Positions 63,492 through 64,000 of a DNA stretch of 64,000 nucleotides are shown here, piece after piece. The notes beneath the pieces are model-generated. The model searched no databases. It had not been told where the DNA came from and saw only the letters and a program-made list of their open reading frames with translations. Every line of letters starts with the position of its first letter. Within the stretch, counting starts at the first letter, position 1. The position numbers and the translations under genes are program-made. This DNA comes from Bacteroidales bacterium (GTDB taxonomy: Bacteria > Bacteroidota > Bacteroidia > Bacteroidales > Muribaculaceae): contig SUXH01000012.1 in NCBI GenBank assembly GCA_015061055.1, forward strand, positions 16,432 through 80,431, in the 5' to 3' direction.

Positions 63492-63833
63492 ATGTCGGTA
63501 AATAAAGTAATACTTATAGGAAATGTAGGAAAGGATCCTGATGTGCGTTACACAGCACCCGACCAAGCCATAGCCACTTTCTCGCTTGCCACCACCGAAC
63601 GAGGTTATACCACCTCGACCGGTACACAAGTACCCGAGAAGACCGAGTGGCACAACATTGTGATGTGGGGGCGTAATGCACAAATAGCCGAAAAATACAT
63701 TAGAAAAGGAAGTCAACTCTATATAGAAGGTAAGTTGCGCACACGAGTGTGGGAAGACCGTAATCAAATCAAACGTTACGTAACTGAAATCTATGTCGAT
63801 ACATTCGATTTCCTCGGCGGAAAGAAGGAGTGA
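63492..63833 (+). CDS. ssb: Single-stranded DNA-binding protein, short form
   Basis: A 113-residue SSB. The OB-fold is clear: MSVNKVILIGNVGKDPDVRY, FSLATTERGYTT, the WHNIVMWGRNAQIAEKYIRKG block and QLYIEGKLRTRVWED. It ends just after the fold (FDFLGGKKE) and lacks the Gly-rich linker and the acidic DDDIPF-type tip that recruits replication partners. It may be a secondary SSB, with a full-length one elsewhere. It is followed closely by a lipoprotein gene. Confidence 0.92.
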   Translation: MSVNKVILIGNVGKDPDVRYTAPDQAIATFSLATTERGYTTSTGTQVPEKTEWHNIVMWGRNAQIAEKYIRKGSQLYIEGKLRTRVWEDRNQIKRYVTEIYVDTFDFLGGKKE

Positions 63834-63842
63834 AAAAAGGTG

Positions 63843-64000
63843 ATGCGGAATCGGCTTAGTGTAATATTGGGTATCGTGATGCTGTTGGCGGGGTGTGGTC
63901 GCTCGGTCGACAGCCGCTTGTCGCTTGCCGACAGTCTTATCGATGAGCAGGCTGATAGTGCTTATATGATGCTAAAAGGTGTTAATGCCGGTGAGCTGAC
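63843..64000 (+). CDS. Start of a lipoprotein gene, partial
   Basis: The frame from the ATG at 63843 runs off the right edge after about 52 codons. A signal peptide with lipobox MLLAGC is followed by SLADSLIDEQADSAYMML, the spacing seen at the start of many Bacteroidota TPR-type lipoproteins. A GTG immediately before the ATG is also in frame. It begins 9 bases after the ssb stop, so it is probably cotranscribed with it. The function cannot be assigned from the visible part. Confidence 0.7.
   Translation, partial: MRNRLSVILGIVMLLAGCGRSVDSRLSLADSLIDEQADSAYMMLKGVNAGEL

Overview
This window looks like chromosome from a member of the Bacteroidales, probably close to the Muribaculaceae (inference). 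The evidence is promoters with a -33 TTTG and a -7 TAnnTTTG box about 20 bases apart, many lipoproteins with a Bacteroidota-type lipobox, and Bacteroidota gene families or arrangements: fused SecDF, NigD-like and DUF5683 proteins, parA-parB-DUF5683-MltD, LemA-TPM-TPM, an arginine operon with argR-GNAT-argG-argC-argD-proC, and sufBCDS. No prophage, complete insertion sequence or CRISPR array is visible.

Left part (1-11.3 kb): two unrecognised exported-protein genes on the minus strand run off the left edge. An AspT/AspD pair on the plus strand follows (aspartate:alanine exchange plus aspartate 4-decarboxylase). A minus-strand group encodes a NrdG-like radical-SAM protein with an acidic tail, AroB and a HAD phosphatase. 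A solitary, well-promoted gene then fuses a DUF4062/TIR-like N-terminus to seven nearly identical TPRs. Behind it lies a structured dispersed repeat.

Middle part (11.7-33.1 kb): a DUF5715 lipoprotein, a SagB-type nitroreductase, a tricorn-like protease, a NERD protein, a beta-helix lipoprotein coupled to folB, and glutaminase. The sufBCDS operon ends with an unknown 127-residue protein. Then come patatin, thioredoxin, SlyD, tRNA-Asp, asnA and lolD-nigD-DUF3467-cysS.

Repeat locus (33.2-35.4 kb): a second copy of the dispersed structured element is followed by two 87-base direct repeats. Between them lie two unrecognised exported-protein genes that share a 20-residue block, and a 19-codon hydrophobic mini-ORF. 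This and the DUF4062-TPR gene are the parts least explained by known biology.

Right part (35.4-64 kb): mostly housekeeping. It holds an esterase, two transporters with overlapping 3' ends, an Ig-like lipoprotein, secDF, tRNA-Arg, lemA and two TPM genes, recO, and rpsT between two identical tRNA-Glu genes. It continues with ridA, gyrB, an ECF sigma factor/anti-sigma/Spy-like operon, chromosome-partition parAB with DUF5683 and an MltD-like transglycosylase, the arginine/proline operon, a short SSB, and the start of a lipoprotein gene at the right edge.
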